DNA from: Lunularia cruciata
Lineage: Eukaryota; Streptophyta; Marchantiopsida; Lunulariales; Lunulariaceae
Direction of reading: 5' to 3'
Assembly: GCA_948567375.1 (NCBI GenBank)
Contig: OX419756.1
Location: forward strand, 22,794,552 to 22,858,551
Length of the DNA: 64,000 nucleotides
The notes beneath the pieces are model-generated. The model made no database searches and was not told the DNA's origin. It saw only the letters and a program-made list of their open reading frames with translations. Both the position numbers and the translations under genes were made by a program. This document shows positions 12,255 through 24,500 of the stretch, piece by piece. The stretch's first letter is position 1, and every line of letters begins with the position of its first letter.

Positions 12255-15200
12255 AGACGCAACGTCCTCGTTGTGCAATTGTTGCTCAAATGCTTGCACC
12301 AACACCGGTGCATGGGCCAAATTGGCAGCAGGTTCCCAGGTTGCTTCATAGAGAGGGTAACCTTTCCATGGTACTAGATATTCCACCCGCGGATGGCGAG
12401 TACCACGCATGCGCTTTTGGAGAATCCGCTCTACTTCATATTCCTCTGTGCCATCAATGACTGTCGGACAAGGTCGAATGTCCTGTGTGGAAGTACCTTG
12501 GCCTGATCGGGGAGCATATCTGCGTAATAGGGAGACATGGAACACTGGATGGATCTTCATGTGTGGTGGTAGCTCAAGGTGATAGGCCACAGCGCCGATG
12601 CGACGAAGAATCGAGAAAGGCCCAATAAAATGAGGTCTGAGCTTACGAGATCCAACTAATGTGAGGTTGGTTGTCGATAGCCACACTTGATCCCCAACAT
12701 TGAACTCCATGTGCCTACGGTGTGCATCAGCATACTGCTTTTGTCGATTTTGCACAATCTGTAACCTGTGCTTGGCGCTCTCCACACCTTGTTGGATTCT
12801 AGAAACAAATGTGTTGACTGCATCAACCTTGGTAGTCACTGGACGGATCTTCATCAAGCTAGAAGGTGTGAAGGGATGCTCACCATACATGAGGAAGAAT
12901 GGAGTGACTTGGGTGGAGGTATTCACTGAATTGTTGTAAGCGAATTCCACCAACGGTAGTAGGGTGTCCCACCTCTCTTGCTCTTCTAAGGTGAAGCCGC
13001 GTAACATATCTTCAATCGTGCGATTAGCCCGCTCTGTTTGGCCATCTGTTTGTGGGTGGTAAGCTGTAGACATGGCCAACTTGGTTTTGAAGAAACCAAA
13101 GAGTGTTCGCCAAAACAAACTGGTGAATTGGGTGCCTCTATCGGTGATGAGTACTCTAGACAAGCCATGGTGAGCAAAGACTGCATCTAAGTATAGTTGA
13201 GCTAGTTGTGGAGCGATCACCTCCTTGGTGGTAGGGCGTACATGAATCATTTTGCTGAGCCGGTCCACAAAGACCACAATGGAGTCAAACCCTGAAGTGG
13301 TCTTGGGTAATTCACAAACGAGATCCATACTCACTTGTTCCCAACGTTGGGTAGGAGTGGGAAGAGGTTGAAGGAGCCCTGCAGGAGCTTGATTAGAAGC
13401 TTTGTTCTGTTGACAAAGTAGGAAGCTATGCACATAGTCCATCTCATCGTTGCTCATCTTGGGCCAATAGTAATGGTGCTTGACTGCCTCCAAGGTCTTG
13501 TCTACTCCGACATGAGCTGCAATGGCCGAATCATGACATTCTGCTAGAATGGTGGTGCGTAATTCTGGGACATTTGGGATCCACAATCGGCCCTCTCGAA
13601 AGGTGAGTCCTTGGGTGCTGGTGACACCTTTGGACGCTTGCACTTCTATAATCTGTGGGTCAGTTTTTGTAGCAGCTAGAATCTCTTGCCAAAATTCAGG
13701 GTTAATCTTAACCTCTGCCGCCAAGTTGTTGGCCATTGGCATGCGGGTGAACGCATCTGCAAGTTGCTTCTTACCTTCCACGTAGGTGATTGTTATGTTG
13801 AAGTGTTGTCGCCACTCTGCTCACCGAATTTGGCGATGAGATAGATCCTTCTGCGTCTTGAGGTAGACTAGAGGTTTGTGGTCTGTCTCTACTACAAATG
13901 CCTTCTCGCCCAGGTAGTGCTTCCAATGCTTGGTTGCTAGAACAATGGCCATCTCTTCTTGTTCTGTGGTGTGGTAGTTGCGCTCTGCCGGTAACAAATT
14001 TTGAGAGAAATATGCAATTGGATGCCATCCGTCATGCCACTCTTGTTGTAGGACTGCTCCTATTGCTACGCCTGATGCATCCGTAGCCAACTTGATTGGA
14101 CGTTTTGGGTCATACCACTTCAAGATTGGTGCATGTAGCAAGGCGGCCTTCAATTCTTGAAAGGCCAACTCTTGTGCAGTTCCCCATGTCCACTTCTTCC
14201 CCTTGCCAAGTAGTGCCGTTAAAGGCTGTGCAACCTTGGAGAAGTCCTTGACAAATCTACGATAGAATCCCGTCAACCCCAAGAAGCTCTTAAGTTGAGT
14301 CTGATCTTCTGGTGCACTCCATTTTTGAATGATCTCTATTCTATCTGTCAATACTTGAATGCCCTCTGCACTTACTCTATGCCCTAAGTAGTCTACTTCA
14401 GACTTGCCAAACTCACACTTTGAGATTTTGGCGTACAACTGATTCTGTCTTAGAATCTGGAGGACCTCTCGTAGATGTTGTTTGTGTTCTGTCATCGTGC
14501 TACTATATACTAAGATATCATCCAAGAAGACGATAACAGACTTATCCAAGTATGGATGAAATATGTCATTCATTAGGCTCATGAAAGTGGCAGGCGCATT
14601 GGTGAGGCCAAAAGGCATCACAAGATACTCAAAGTGGCCATACCTGGTTTGAAAGGCAGTTTTGTACACATCCTCCTCTGCAATTCGGATTTGATTGTAA
14701 CCGCTCCGCAAGTCCAGTTTGGTGAAGCATCTTGCTCCATGGAGTTGATCAAACAGGTCATCCATGCGAGGTAAGGGGTATTTGTTCTTCACTGTTTGCT
14801 GATTGAGACCCCGATAGTCAATGCACATTCGCATTGTACCATCCTTCTTCTTCACAAACAAGACAGGGGCCCCATATGGTGATATGCTAGGTTGGATGAA
14901 CCCTTTCTGTAGCATCTCCTCAATTTGAGTCTTACACTCCTCCAACTCCTGAGGTGATAGGCGATATGGGGCCTTACAAGGAGGTGTCTTCCCCGGGAGT
15001 GTCTCTATTTTGTGATCTACTCGCCTTTTAGGTGGTAATCCTGAGGGTAGATCATCGGGAAAGACATCTTGAAACTCATCCACCACATCCTTCAATTTCT
15101 CAGGAATTTGTCCAGCGAGTTGTGCACTCTGGACTTCTCTTATTAGACCCAGAAAACATCTATCGGTCTTATAGACAATTGTCGTCCCTACGACATATAG

Positions 15201-15722
15201 AGGCAGTTTCTGCCTGTGTGATTTTTCTTTAACCCCAATGATTGACCATTGGTGGGTTCTCACTACTTTCTTCCTCCAATCCACCATTGGGTTGTACTGC
15301 TCCATCCATGGCATGCCTAAAATTGCATCATAACGGGCTAACTGTATCACTCGCCACTCAATTTCTTCCTGATATTCTCCTACAGAGAGGGTTACCCGTC
15401 TAGGCAATGATTCAATCCTCTCTGTTTGCCCATTTGGTAACTCTACTTCTTCACTTCCATCTCTCTCTAGATCCATTCCCAATCTGATTGCAACAGAGCG
15501 AGACAAGAAATTCTTTGTTGCTCCCGGATCTATTAATACTCTCACTTGATTACCTTCTAGGATTCCATTCACAACAATCAATTGTGAGGTTGCCTTTCGG
15601 GATCTTTGCGCATTATTCTTCTTCCTTCCCTCGCTTCTCTGCTTCCTTATTGAGCCAGTAAGGCCGCGAGGTACATTTACTGGCGATCTTTGTTTTCCGA
15701 AGTGGTTTCCACCTCCTCCTCT
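12252..15722 (-). pseudogene. Element A pol: protease-RT-RNase H-integrase-chromodomain, one internal stop
   Basis: Polyprotein of a chromovirus, open except for one TGA (13823-13821) in the RNase H C-terminal part, in a context (IR*AEW) where a Trp is expected. The frame is open from 15722 and overlaps the gag end by 46 nt in the -1 frame. Domains: retropepsin ([11 protein letters not shown], with Pro in place of the usual Ser/Thr after the catalytic Asp); reverse transcriptase ([22 protein letters not shown] and the FLDD box at 14528-14517); RNase H ([19 protein letters not shown]); integrase with an HHCC-type domain whose first Cys is Phe (SFLLC; the truncated copy near 57050 keeps SCLFC), and the DDE core (ITDRGTQF, AYHPQTDGQTERANR); and a C-terminal chromodomain (YEVERIL, EYLVPWKGYP, ATWEPAANL). 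The stop and the lost Cys make autonomous function unlikely, although most of the chain is well preserved. Confidence 0.95.
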
Positions 15723-16765
15723 TCAATGTGCCTCTCCATGTTGTTCAAAGATCGCCTGTACGAAGGCCGAGGGCCTCTAGGGAAACGAGTGCGACAATTG
15801 GTAGATATGTGCACAATACGGCCACAATTGTAACAACGGTGTTGTTCTCCTCGAGTCCCTTCTCCTCGTGGGACTCCATCTCTTTGTTCTTCTACCCGTC
15901 CTCGATCTCCTTGAAGCGGCCGTGCTCCTCGATCCCGGAATCAAAGGTTGCCCAATTCCATCGGTACTGGTCCACCCATGTGTGGCATTTCTGCCTGATA
16001 ATGTTGAGGTGGAACTACTCCTTCACCTCCACCTAATGCTCCGGCTATTCTCTGCGCACAAGCAATGGCTTCAAATACCGTGCGAGGGTTTTGCACCATG
16101 ACTTCTTGGCGAATCCGCTCTTTCAATCCTCATTTGAAATTGTCAAGAGCCTCTGCTGGACTCATGTCGGTAATTGCAACTTGTAGATCCAGAAATGCCT
16201 CCACATACTCTTGTACGCTATTCTTTTGTCTCAATCCCCATAGTCGGGTTCGAGCCATCTGCACAGAATCCACCGATTGGAAATTCTTGAGCAGTCCTTC
16301 TTGCATTGCTGTCCATGTGACCTCCCTTCTCTCTGCCAGCATGGATCGTTCCCAAGCATCATACCATGTGAGGGCTTTATCGGTCAAGTACCCACATGCA
16401 AACACGCCTGCAACATGCTCTGTGATCTCTGTTGAGAACAATCAAAAATATCGATTCATTCTCGAGATCCAATTCTCCACTACTCCCATCGTACGCTGCC
16501 CCTTGTAAGGCTCGATGTTGCAGGTCTTCTTCATCCGGAGTAGCAAAGTGGCTTCATCGTTGATAGGGTTCGTAGGCACGGGTGCCTCTCCAAGTACTTC
16601 AGTCGCAGGTACTGGGTTTTGAGACGGCTCTTCTTCTTGCATGGCTTGATCGTTCTTGAGGATCTACACTTGACTTTGCAATGTCTCCATGGTCATCTTA
16701 ATCTCTCGAAATTCATTCAACATCCCTTGCATTCCTTGCACCAGCTCTTGCAACTACGGATCCAT
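15677..16765 (-). pseudogene. Element A gag with zinc knuckle, five internal stops
   Basis: Capsid/nucleocapsid protein, about 363 codons in one frame from ATG 16765 to TAA 15679-15677. The core has MKKTCNIEPYKGQRTMGVVE, LTDKALTWYDAWERSML and the KERIRQEV helix. A CCHC zinc knuckle, CYNCGRIVHISTNC (C-x2-C-x4-H-x4-C), lies near 15810-15850. In-frame stops are TAG at 16756 and 16676 and TGA at 16444, 16132 and 15943. Most sit where CAG, CGA or TGG would be expected, the pattern left by cytosine deamination. The start was chosen because it lies 33 nt after the leader ORF stop, as in element B, and is followed by a coiled-coil-like N-terminus. Confidence 0.9.
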
Positions 16766-16798
16766 GGTGCCTGCAACACCTAATTGCTAACGTCTACT

Positions 16799-17002
16799 TC
16801 AATACAGAGTCAATATAATCACTCTGGAAGGCACACAAACTATCGGAACTACCATTGGGACCTCAGAAGCTATAACTCGTTGATAATACTCCTCACCAAA
16901 ATTCCTAACCACAAAATCTCTAAACATCAATTTCGGCCTCACTACATAACGGATTTCTACTTGAGTGTTGAAAGGGAGAGGATTTGGGACATTCATATCC
17001 AT
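16799..17002 (-). CDS. Element A leader ORF 2 (67 aa), unknown function
   Basis: A small ORF between the primer-binding site and gag, starting 4 nt after the stop of leader ORF 1 and ending 33 nt before the gag ATG. It begins MDMNVPNPLPF and contains NFGEEYYQRVIAS, later a P-x3-PIV block. In leader ORF 1 and in the single leader ORF of element B, the 21 residues from FG to the final V keep the same spacing, with Pro at positions 15 and 19. No stop interrupts it, although gag downstream has five. I know of no named domain. It could be an RNA- or capsid-binding accessory protein, a remnant of a longer gag N-terminus, or a translation-modulating upstream ORF. Confidence 0.6.
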   Translation of the reverse strand: MDMNVPNPLPFNTQVEIRYVVRPKLMFRDFVVRNFGEEYYQRVIASEVPMVVPIVCVPSRVIILTLY

Positions 17003-17006
17003 ATTA

Positions 17007-17228
17007 TCATAATAGAATGTAGATCATCAAATCCCACTCTCTGTCATATATCACCACAGGTAGAATCACCGGGTTTGGTGAGTTCATCACTCTGTCCATG
17101 AATTCTGCACCGAAGTGATAAACTAGCGATACTCTCATCTGCTCATGCTGGATGTACATAACCTTGATGTGGAATGGGTTTGAGAATGGAAAGCTAGGTG
17201 CGGGAAATTGTCCCCCCGGCGCATCCAT
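17007..17228 (-). CDS. Element A leader ORF 1 (73 aa), unknown function
   Basis: First ORF of the element, starting about 130 nt after the PBS at an ATG followed by GAT GCG (MDAPGG). Blocks: PFHIKV, then HFGAEFMDRVMNS, and ILPVVIYDREW. It is a diverged tandem copy of leader ORF 2: 9 of 21 residues from FG to PVV are identical, and several of the rest are conservative. The two lie in different frames separated by TGA plus 4 nt, so they would be separate proteins unless joined by frameshifting. They are uninterrupted and both start with Met-Asp. Function unknown. Confidence 0.6.
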   Translation of the reverse strand: MDAPGGQFPAPSFPFSNPFHIKVMYIQHEQMRVSLVYHFGAEFMDRVMNSPNPVILPVVIYDREWDLMIYILL

Positions 17229-17355
17229 CCCATCCGCTCTCTAAAGTCCTTCCTAAGTCTAGCGATTACTCTATGTTCTCCACCTCAAATTACTCAGTTT
17301 CAGTAGTTCGTGCTATTCCAAGAGGGGTGATCCACTCTCTTGGACTAGAACACTC

Positions 17356-17367
17356 GCTCTGATACCA
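17356..17367 (-). promoter_or_regulatory. Primer-binding site of element A (initiator Met tRNA)
   Basis: Minus-strand TGGTATCAGAGC, one base inside the 5' LTR end, is the classic complement to the 3' end of plant initiator methionine tRNA used by most gypsy elements. Confidence 0.97.
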
Positions 17368-17368
17368 T

Positions 17369-18108
17369 TGTAATACTCCGAGGACAAGAGAAGAGAGAAA
17401 ACACAGATTGCACACTCTAACATTCGATGCCCCAAGGGAGCACCTTCTCTTTATTATATAGACAAAGAGGATCTCCTCCAAGGAAGCTCCACCATAGGAT
17501 TAGGGACACAGATAGGTGACATGTCAGCTCCACCCTTGGATTACTGACTTGGATGGGTGACCTGTCTGGTCTAGGTCCTATCTGGTTGGTCAAACGAGCT
17601 TTGACCAGAGGGAATCTTTTAGGGAATCTTCCTGTAGGAATCTCAAAATCACATGAGTAAGGTACTGTTGGAAAGCTCTCAACGAGACAAACCAGAGGGG
17701 AGGGAAGGCCAACCTCTCCTCTATTGAGGGGGGGGGGGGATCTGCACATTTTCAAGGCCTAATTCATCCGTTTAGGCCTCCGAAATTGCCTTCAAAGATT
17801 TCAGGCATATTTCGGTTCCTACTCTATTAGTAGAAGTCCCCTTTTGGTGATACCTCTTTCTGATCTGTTTAGTCCATCATGTGTAACATCCTTCCAGATG
17901 TTACCAAACCAATTCTCACCTTTAAATCATATGTCTAGCTATTGGTTCTAAGGTTCTCAAGTCTATTTCGGTTTTTGCCCTATTAGTAGAAGTACTCTTT
18001 TGGTGATACTTCTATCTGATCTATTTTGACCATCATGTATAACATCATTCTAGATGTTACCAAACTAAATTTCACATCTAGATCATATGGCTAACCCTTG
18101 GTATTACA
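17369..18108 (-). repeat. Element A 5' LTR with TATA box
   Basis: 740 bp, starting TGTAATAC and ending GTATTACA in plus coordinates. A minus-strand TATA-like run (tatataataa, about 17460-17451) followed by agagaaggtgctc marks the probable promoter. U3 is therefore the long part toward 18108, and R-U5 is only about 80 bp. A G-tract near 17727-17739 varies in length between copies of the family. Confidence 0.93.
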
Positions 18109-18113
18109 GCTCC

Positions 18114-19300
18114 CTCTCGGCATGACTTGACTCAATTTTTAATCACCACATATAACTCCTTATCAGCAAAATGGCATCTCTATTCTCTATGTGCACAAAA
18201 AAATTAAAAATTCTCATAAATTTTGACAAAGGGCCCATCTCTATTCTCTGTGCATAGAACAAAAAAACAATCTCATAATTTTCATTCCGTAACAAGAAAA
18301 CAAGTTCATGAATTTCATTTCATCACTCAAGGTGGAACAAGTGCATACATTTCATAGTCATACCAAGAGACAACAATCATAAATTAAAATTTTTAAATAA
18401 TGAAATCAGTGATTTTGGAGAGTAACCCTTCAAAAAAATCACTCCTCTTCTAACCTTCACACAACCCGCACTCAAATCTTCCCACTCCAAATGAATTCAC
18501 TCCCCCTTCCAACTCTGGCTATGGGTCTCTCAAATCTTCTTCCGCAGTCAATTCTTGCATGCCCTCAAATCTTCCCACTCCAAATGAATTCACTCCCCCT
18601 TCCAACTCTGGCTATGGGTCTCTCAAATCTTCATCCGCTGTCAATTTTTGCATGCCCTCATATCTTTCCAGTCATGGTCCCTCCAATCTTCCTCAATGGT
18701 AAAAAATTGTGTTTAGGGTCGTCTAGTGCATGAATCTGTCAACTTTTGATTACCATAAGTGTTCTAGATCATCATGGATGCTCCCTTTGGTGGCAACCAC
18801 TTCCACTCTAAGTCTAAACAATATACTTTATTAACCCTAATACATAATCAATGCACTACCGAGTGATAACGGTAAGTTCTTTCCCTTATTTTCTATGAAC
18901 CAACTCATATGGAGTGTGCTAATAATAAGGAACTTGGCCCGAACTCCGTAGCGAGACCCTTTCTAACTCTCGTTCACACCCCTAACCGATTTAGTCAATG
19001 CTTCGGAACTATCTCTATATGAAAAGTTATGAAACTTTGTATAACTATTTCTGAAACCCCCTAATGAGTTATTATGGATAAAAAGTTCTAGTTATAATAA
19101 ATTAAATACATAATTTTAAATTTGATTTTTATTATAAATTTATTTATAAAATCTTATATTATAATTTTTAAATTACTTATAATTCTATAAATATCTCTAC
19201 AATATTTTATAAATATCAATCTATTCTAAATCTAAAAACCGCCCATGATCATAAGATGCTTATGGGTGGTCACCTAGTACCGTCTCCATTCCACTGATTG
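18114..19300. other. AT-rich sequence with a 93-bp tandem duplication, no gene
   Basis: Two copies of a 93-bp unit (18471-18563 and 18564-18656), with the start of a third, differ at a few bases (cttccgcagt versus catccgctgt). The unit is a multiple of three and stays open in one frame (MNSLPLPTLAMGLSNL repeated), but no homology is recognised and the surrounding frames are closed. The rest is AT-rich without supported features. Confidence 0.6.
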
Positions 19301-21434
19301 TAGAATTGAACCTTCCCATAAGTCCCACTGTAAAGAATACCACCCCCGAAATCTCGATTAGGTTACCGAGGGAGAGTAGAAGTTCAAGTATATGCAGAAA
19401 GTTTGATTGATGATTTCTCGATTCTCGGTCCCACAGGACAAACTCAAGAGGTTCCAGAAGGAACTTCTGGAGTAATGTGAATATAGACTGTTTTTGCTAA
19501 TCGAAGGTCTTTACCATCATTTTAAAAGTGTTGTCCTGTAAGACCAACTTTGTCGACTGAGTAGGGCACATGCTTGATTATTAACAGTCTCCACTAGAGC
19601 ATCATACTTTTGGGGAAGGTTGAGTGCAGGAGAGGATGCGAACTGCTTGGGACATCTCGTTACGTGGATATGAATTGACATACAATCACCTCGTCCTCGT
19701 GAGAACCTCACAATCCCAATTGTCAACAAATAGCACTCCACCTTTGGGATGCATGAAAAGCACCATGGAACCCGATAAGACCAATCTGCATGCAACACTG
19801 TGCTCTAGGAACTAAAGAAATTTGAACAGTATCGATTGGAAGTACTACTTTATGAGAAATGCCCGCCTGCATATGCCGAGGTCTTATCCATATATAATTT
19901 TCTGATTATAAGTTGCTTTCTGCTTTAGCTGCTGTCGTTTTGAGAGTCCACTTTATATCCAAACGTACATGGGGTCCACCTGAAGATCCAACTGTCTGTC
20001 AATACTTTAAATTGTGGAACAAGTAGCCGGACAGCGTCAATGATTTCCATCCTAAATGATTTGTGGAGAGAACTGGGACCAATCCGGTTCGATGCCTGGA
20101 ATTTGCCCATGTTCTCCGGAGTTTGTAGAATAATCAATTCACCTTGATGATCTAGTCGTGAACGAGGATTTCAAGGCTTTCGCCACTTGCTTGGGATTCT
20201 TTTGTCGCTTTTATAGACGATCACAATCTCTTTGTCACACACCAGCTACATCAATTCTCTCCTATGTGGAAAAGTTTCATCGCAAATCCTCCGGACGTAC
20301 ATGCGTGCATCTGGAGCGACCGAATGAAAGAAAATGTGAGACAAGATGGTCCGGGAAAGCCTGATACTGCAAGCATATTCTTCCATATTCAAAGACATTA
20401 GACGACTTGGGGCTCCCAGAGCAGGTTTGCAACTTCTCCTACTAGAAAGCTGCAAGATACTTGGTAACAGATCAGAGTCTTTGAGAACGATATTCTATCT
20501 CATCCACAACCTCATAACCACTGAAATTCAGACAGGAAGTCAAAATAGACGGTGTTAGGTGGGGGCAAACGCATCCACTCGCTGATAAGACAAGGTAGAC
20601 GAAATATTCCGATATTGCAGTTTGCCTGTATAATAATACTGTCGTCGATAGAACTTCAAACGTTTTGTCGATTTTTGAGACAATATCCAGTAAGTTGACC
20701 ACCTTGCTGGGATAACAATCTCCCACCTTACATAAAGCATCTCCACCGAGCATATGAAACTGGCACTATCTGACCAAACCAAAGGGGAAGTGAGAAATTC
20801 GTGAAAACCCAACTTGTGCACACAACACGTAGTTTTTGACATCGGTACATACTTTGATTGATGGAGTGAGGTGAATGTCCACCATCCTTGGATTACTCTT
20901 CAGTTCTTTTGCACGTCACATTTGCGCAAGTCAGTCAGCTCTCTCTAATCGCCGAGAGATGAACTTACCAATACTGTCGTGAGAGATGGACGGTTATGTA
21001 GAGGAGTTTCACACGTAAGAGGTGCGTTCGAAGTAACAGGAGATTCCAGGGAAAGACTCCCAAATTTACAGTACCATGTATGGTGCCTCGAAAATCTTTA
21101 ATGCATTACCTAATTGTGTTGTTTAACCAAGTGCAAGAACTCTTTTTTCCAAGGGTTGAATATCATTTCGTAACCGGGACCAGTTCAGCAGTCCCATCAA
21201 ACCGGTACACATACGACCTTAGAATAGTCACGACGGCCACGACCACGACCACATGAAACAGGAATGGGCACCATGAAAATGACATGACGTAGATTGTGCA
21301 AAGTCTTACGTCAATCATCTCTGTTGTGCAAAGTCTCACGTCGTATTCTTGAAGTCGTCCTAGAATTGCCATCACAAGGAAGTGACATGTTTGCTTGGAT
21401 ACACAAACGAGAGAAGAATGCGACCGCATGTGAT

Positions 21435-21540
21435 AACAAGAAGGATGGGAAGACTACCAAGCCGACAGAAGGGGTAAAATGAAGCGAAGGGGTAAAATGG
21501 AGCTAAGCCACAATAGTATCGGTAAGATGGTAAGATTAAT
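21435..21540 (+). repeat. Dispersed repeat family R1, copy 2
   Basis: Shares gaaggatgggaagac and the gctaagccacaatagtatc block with the copies at 1625-1775 and 31270-31370. Between the blocks, the word agcgaaggggtaaaatg has been locally duplicated. Confidence 0.6.
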
Positions 21541-24500
21541 ACACAAAACATGTTGATTATGATCACCCCATGAATGCGTGCGACCTACGTATCTGGTGCA
21601 AGAGAACGTTGTCCTTCATGCACATGGTATTGTCCTACTGATAGGATACAGTACGTTCTGTGTGGCTTTCACCAAAACGACGCTGCGTCTGACTTCCATC
21701 TGGTAGCTATGAGAATTGCGTATTTCCCGCGATTGCTCGCTTATTCTCATCAGTTCTGTCTATTCAACCCTAAACCCTGAAAGTCAAGACTGTCAGTGAG
21801 CATACTTTTGAAGATCAAACGAAAATTTGTACAGGCAACCTTATCTTGTTGATACTGGAGTTAGCAAACTTCATTCAAGACTTCTAGCAAACACTGAATA
21901 TATCAGTGTCTGGGCACATTCAATTTCTCTGTCAAATGGCCTAAGTACTGTATTGCTCTTTTACATTTGAAAAACAGAGGTTTGCTCTTACTGTGCATGT
22001 AAATATCGAAAGCGAAAGCACAACATTCATAAACTGGTCCCAAGTATCAGAGACGACAGCGTGGTAGGGTGACCAATTAGTAGTGGTACTTATGAAAGCC
22101 TGGGTAGACAGGTGTGAGTTCTGCAAGCTTTACTGCACTGGAACCTGCATGGACACAGAATACTGAAATGATTTCCGTCCAGACATTGTCATTGGATGGT
22201 AAACATGCTGAAACAATGCCACGAAATTCAAATAATCTCCAGAAAACGGATGACGGAAGTACTGTCTCCTGCTACAGATTCCCAAAAATCATGTCCTCAA
22301 CTCTGCAGTAGTGCGTCGTACTCGCAGGAATATGTACTTTAGTTAATTCTCAAGACCTCTGCTGTTGCCCATGCGCTGTATAAATTCCTTTCCTGGATCC
22401 ATGTCCTCGTCAATTTCTCCAAGCTGAGGCAGCGCCGCAACAGGGTTCAGGTGATGATGACTCAGGCTTGTTAAAAACTGCTACCGTACACCTTCTTGTG
22501 CAGTCCCCGATGAAATTCAAGTCTAGTGGAGATCATGAGAATTTAGACCAAAGTTCTCACGGTCTCTGAATTGAATAAACTATAGTAGCCACCAAAACCA
22601 GTACACCTTTTCATAATATACCTGTGTGAGAAGAAGGGACAAAAACACCTCTGCCGAGTAAGACCAATACATTAAAGACTTCTATTCCTCGATAGGCGAA
22701 AAAATTAAATTGATCTTTATCTTTTCCTCATGGGAAACGATGGCTGCAGAATCTTTGAACCTTTTCCGGATACCACAGGACACAAGACAACTTTACTCTT
22801 CTGCGGAAAATGATATATGCTTCCACATTGAGTCTTGATTTGTTAAAGGTTTAAGGTATTGGTCATTATGACAACCATCTAATAACTAACCTCAATGTGA
22901 CATCGCATCAAAATTGAAAAGATCTCACTTTTATATTTTTTAATCTCAACCTCTACAGAAAGTTGCTAAAATAAGTAGACGAGTACTGTAAGAACGAGGA
23001 GGGCAGAAGAAAACAAGTATCAAACTATACTTCGAAATTTCATGCTCGTTAATTTCGGACAATCCTTAATTCGCCTTTCTTCACGGAGTTTAAAATCTGG
23101 TCTCTAGTGTCCGGCATGCTTGGGCATTTTGATTTAAAATCCTGTGCGAGGAGAAAGCAAAACAGTAGTTCGAGAGCGAACGCTGATCTTTAATGAGCAG
23201 AGAGAAGAAATGTGATATGAGATAATTACTTCATTCCACTAGAAGTTGACCCGTCACGATTTAGATCCAAAGGTCTGAGATAAGTAGGTTTACTCGCGAT
23301 TAAAGGGTCCTCGAACAAATCTCCGCGAGGAAGTGACCGGACACCGTGAGCTATGGTGTACTTTAGGAGGACGTACTGTGGTGATCGGCAGCCGAAGCAT
23401 CACGTTAGACACTTACAAATCGAGAGCTAAAAGAGATGGTTACAAGCGACATGACCGCGGCACAATGCCCGTGCACAATAACATTTGCGAGTACATTAAG
23501 AAATCTACAAAAGTGTTCCCCTTTGTGATCACTTACGGAAACATGCTAAAACAGCCACAGGGTAATTATGATATCCTTTTCGTCGTAGCTGTCAAGTACT
23601 TCTGGAATTTGAAGACCTCTTTAGTAAACCTCCCAACAACAATCTAGAATTTCGATTTCTTGGTGAATTCCGGGTTCTCTCTGCTCCCCAGTTGCTTGAG
23701 TATGAATTAATAATCTTGTAGTTAGTAACCTTCCTTTTCGACCAAGTTGATTGCAATCAAATTGTCACTGTCATAGTATTTGAGATCATCATACTGCGGT
23801 CATTTGACGTGAGACGAAAGAGATGACGGGAGTAGTATTAGCATGCGATAAGCTATTTGCACGCCATCCTTCCGACATGATTGAACTTTCCAGCGTCGTA
23901 TGCCTACCAGCATCAAGTCTAAGGTTGTAAGACGGGACAACCAAACAGCGCTGATGATATCTAGGTCTAGATAGGAAAAGACCTGGTTGCCAGTTGAAAA
24001 GATTTCAGCACATATTCAACGGTAAAGGAAAATGCCAGCTACAGTGTTCTGATTGGAAGTCAATGGCTGTAAGGATTTTGCGGATGAATTTGGTTCAATG
24101 GACAACGTCTATACTGTCAGATAAAACAGCCACAGATGGAGATAAAAGCAGATGTAATGGGATCAGTTTCAAGCTAGAGCAGACGACACAAGGAGAAAGC
24201 GGCGACGTTTTTTCCCTATCCCTTGAGCGTACGTAATGTGGGTCACTTTTAACGCGACGCTTTAACGGATATTTGTTTACATGCCCCGCTGGAGATTAGA
24301 GATTGACGCCCCCGCTGACTTAGCAAGAGCTGATTTCAGCTTTCCAACTGTTCGAGAGGGTGTCCGAACCTAAGGCAGTTTGCCTAGTGATGGTTTAGGC
24401 GCCAGAGCGTTTCTCACCATCCCAATACGAGATTCTTTAACTATATGGAGACCGCTGGTTGATTGCTTATGGAGCTCATTTTCAAATATTTGCCTATATT

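Larger units (their letters stand above)
11494..18113 (-). mobile_element. Element A: near-complete Ty3/gypsy chromovirus with 5-bp TSD
   Basis: The element proper is 11499-18108 (6610 bp), flanked by the 5-bp duplication GCTCC (11494-11498 and 18109-18113). Both LTRs are 740 bp and run TG to CA. On the minus strand the order is 5' LTR, PBS, two leader ORFs, gag, pol (protease, reverse transcriptase, RNase H, integrase, chromodomain), PPT and 3' LTR. By eye the LTRs differ at about 15 sites plus small indels (about 2%), so the insertion is young. At least six nonsense codons break gag and pol. Other copies of the family in the window: solo LTRs at 9918 and 42219, an old LTR at 51064 and a truncated copy at 55133-57123. 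Confidence 0.97.

Noticed and set aside
12700-16508. Plus-strand ORFs across element A
   Set aside because: Antisense shadows of gag and pol, which are identified by catalytic motifs on the minus strand.
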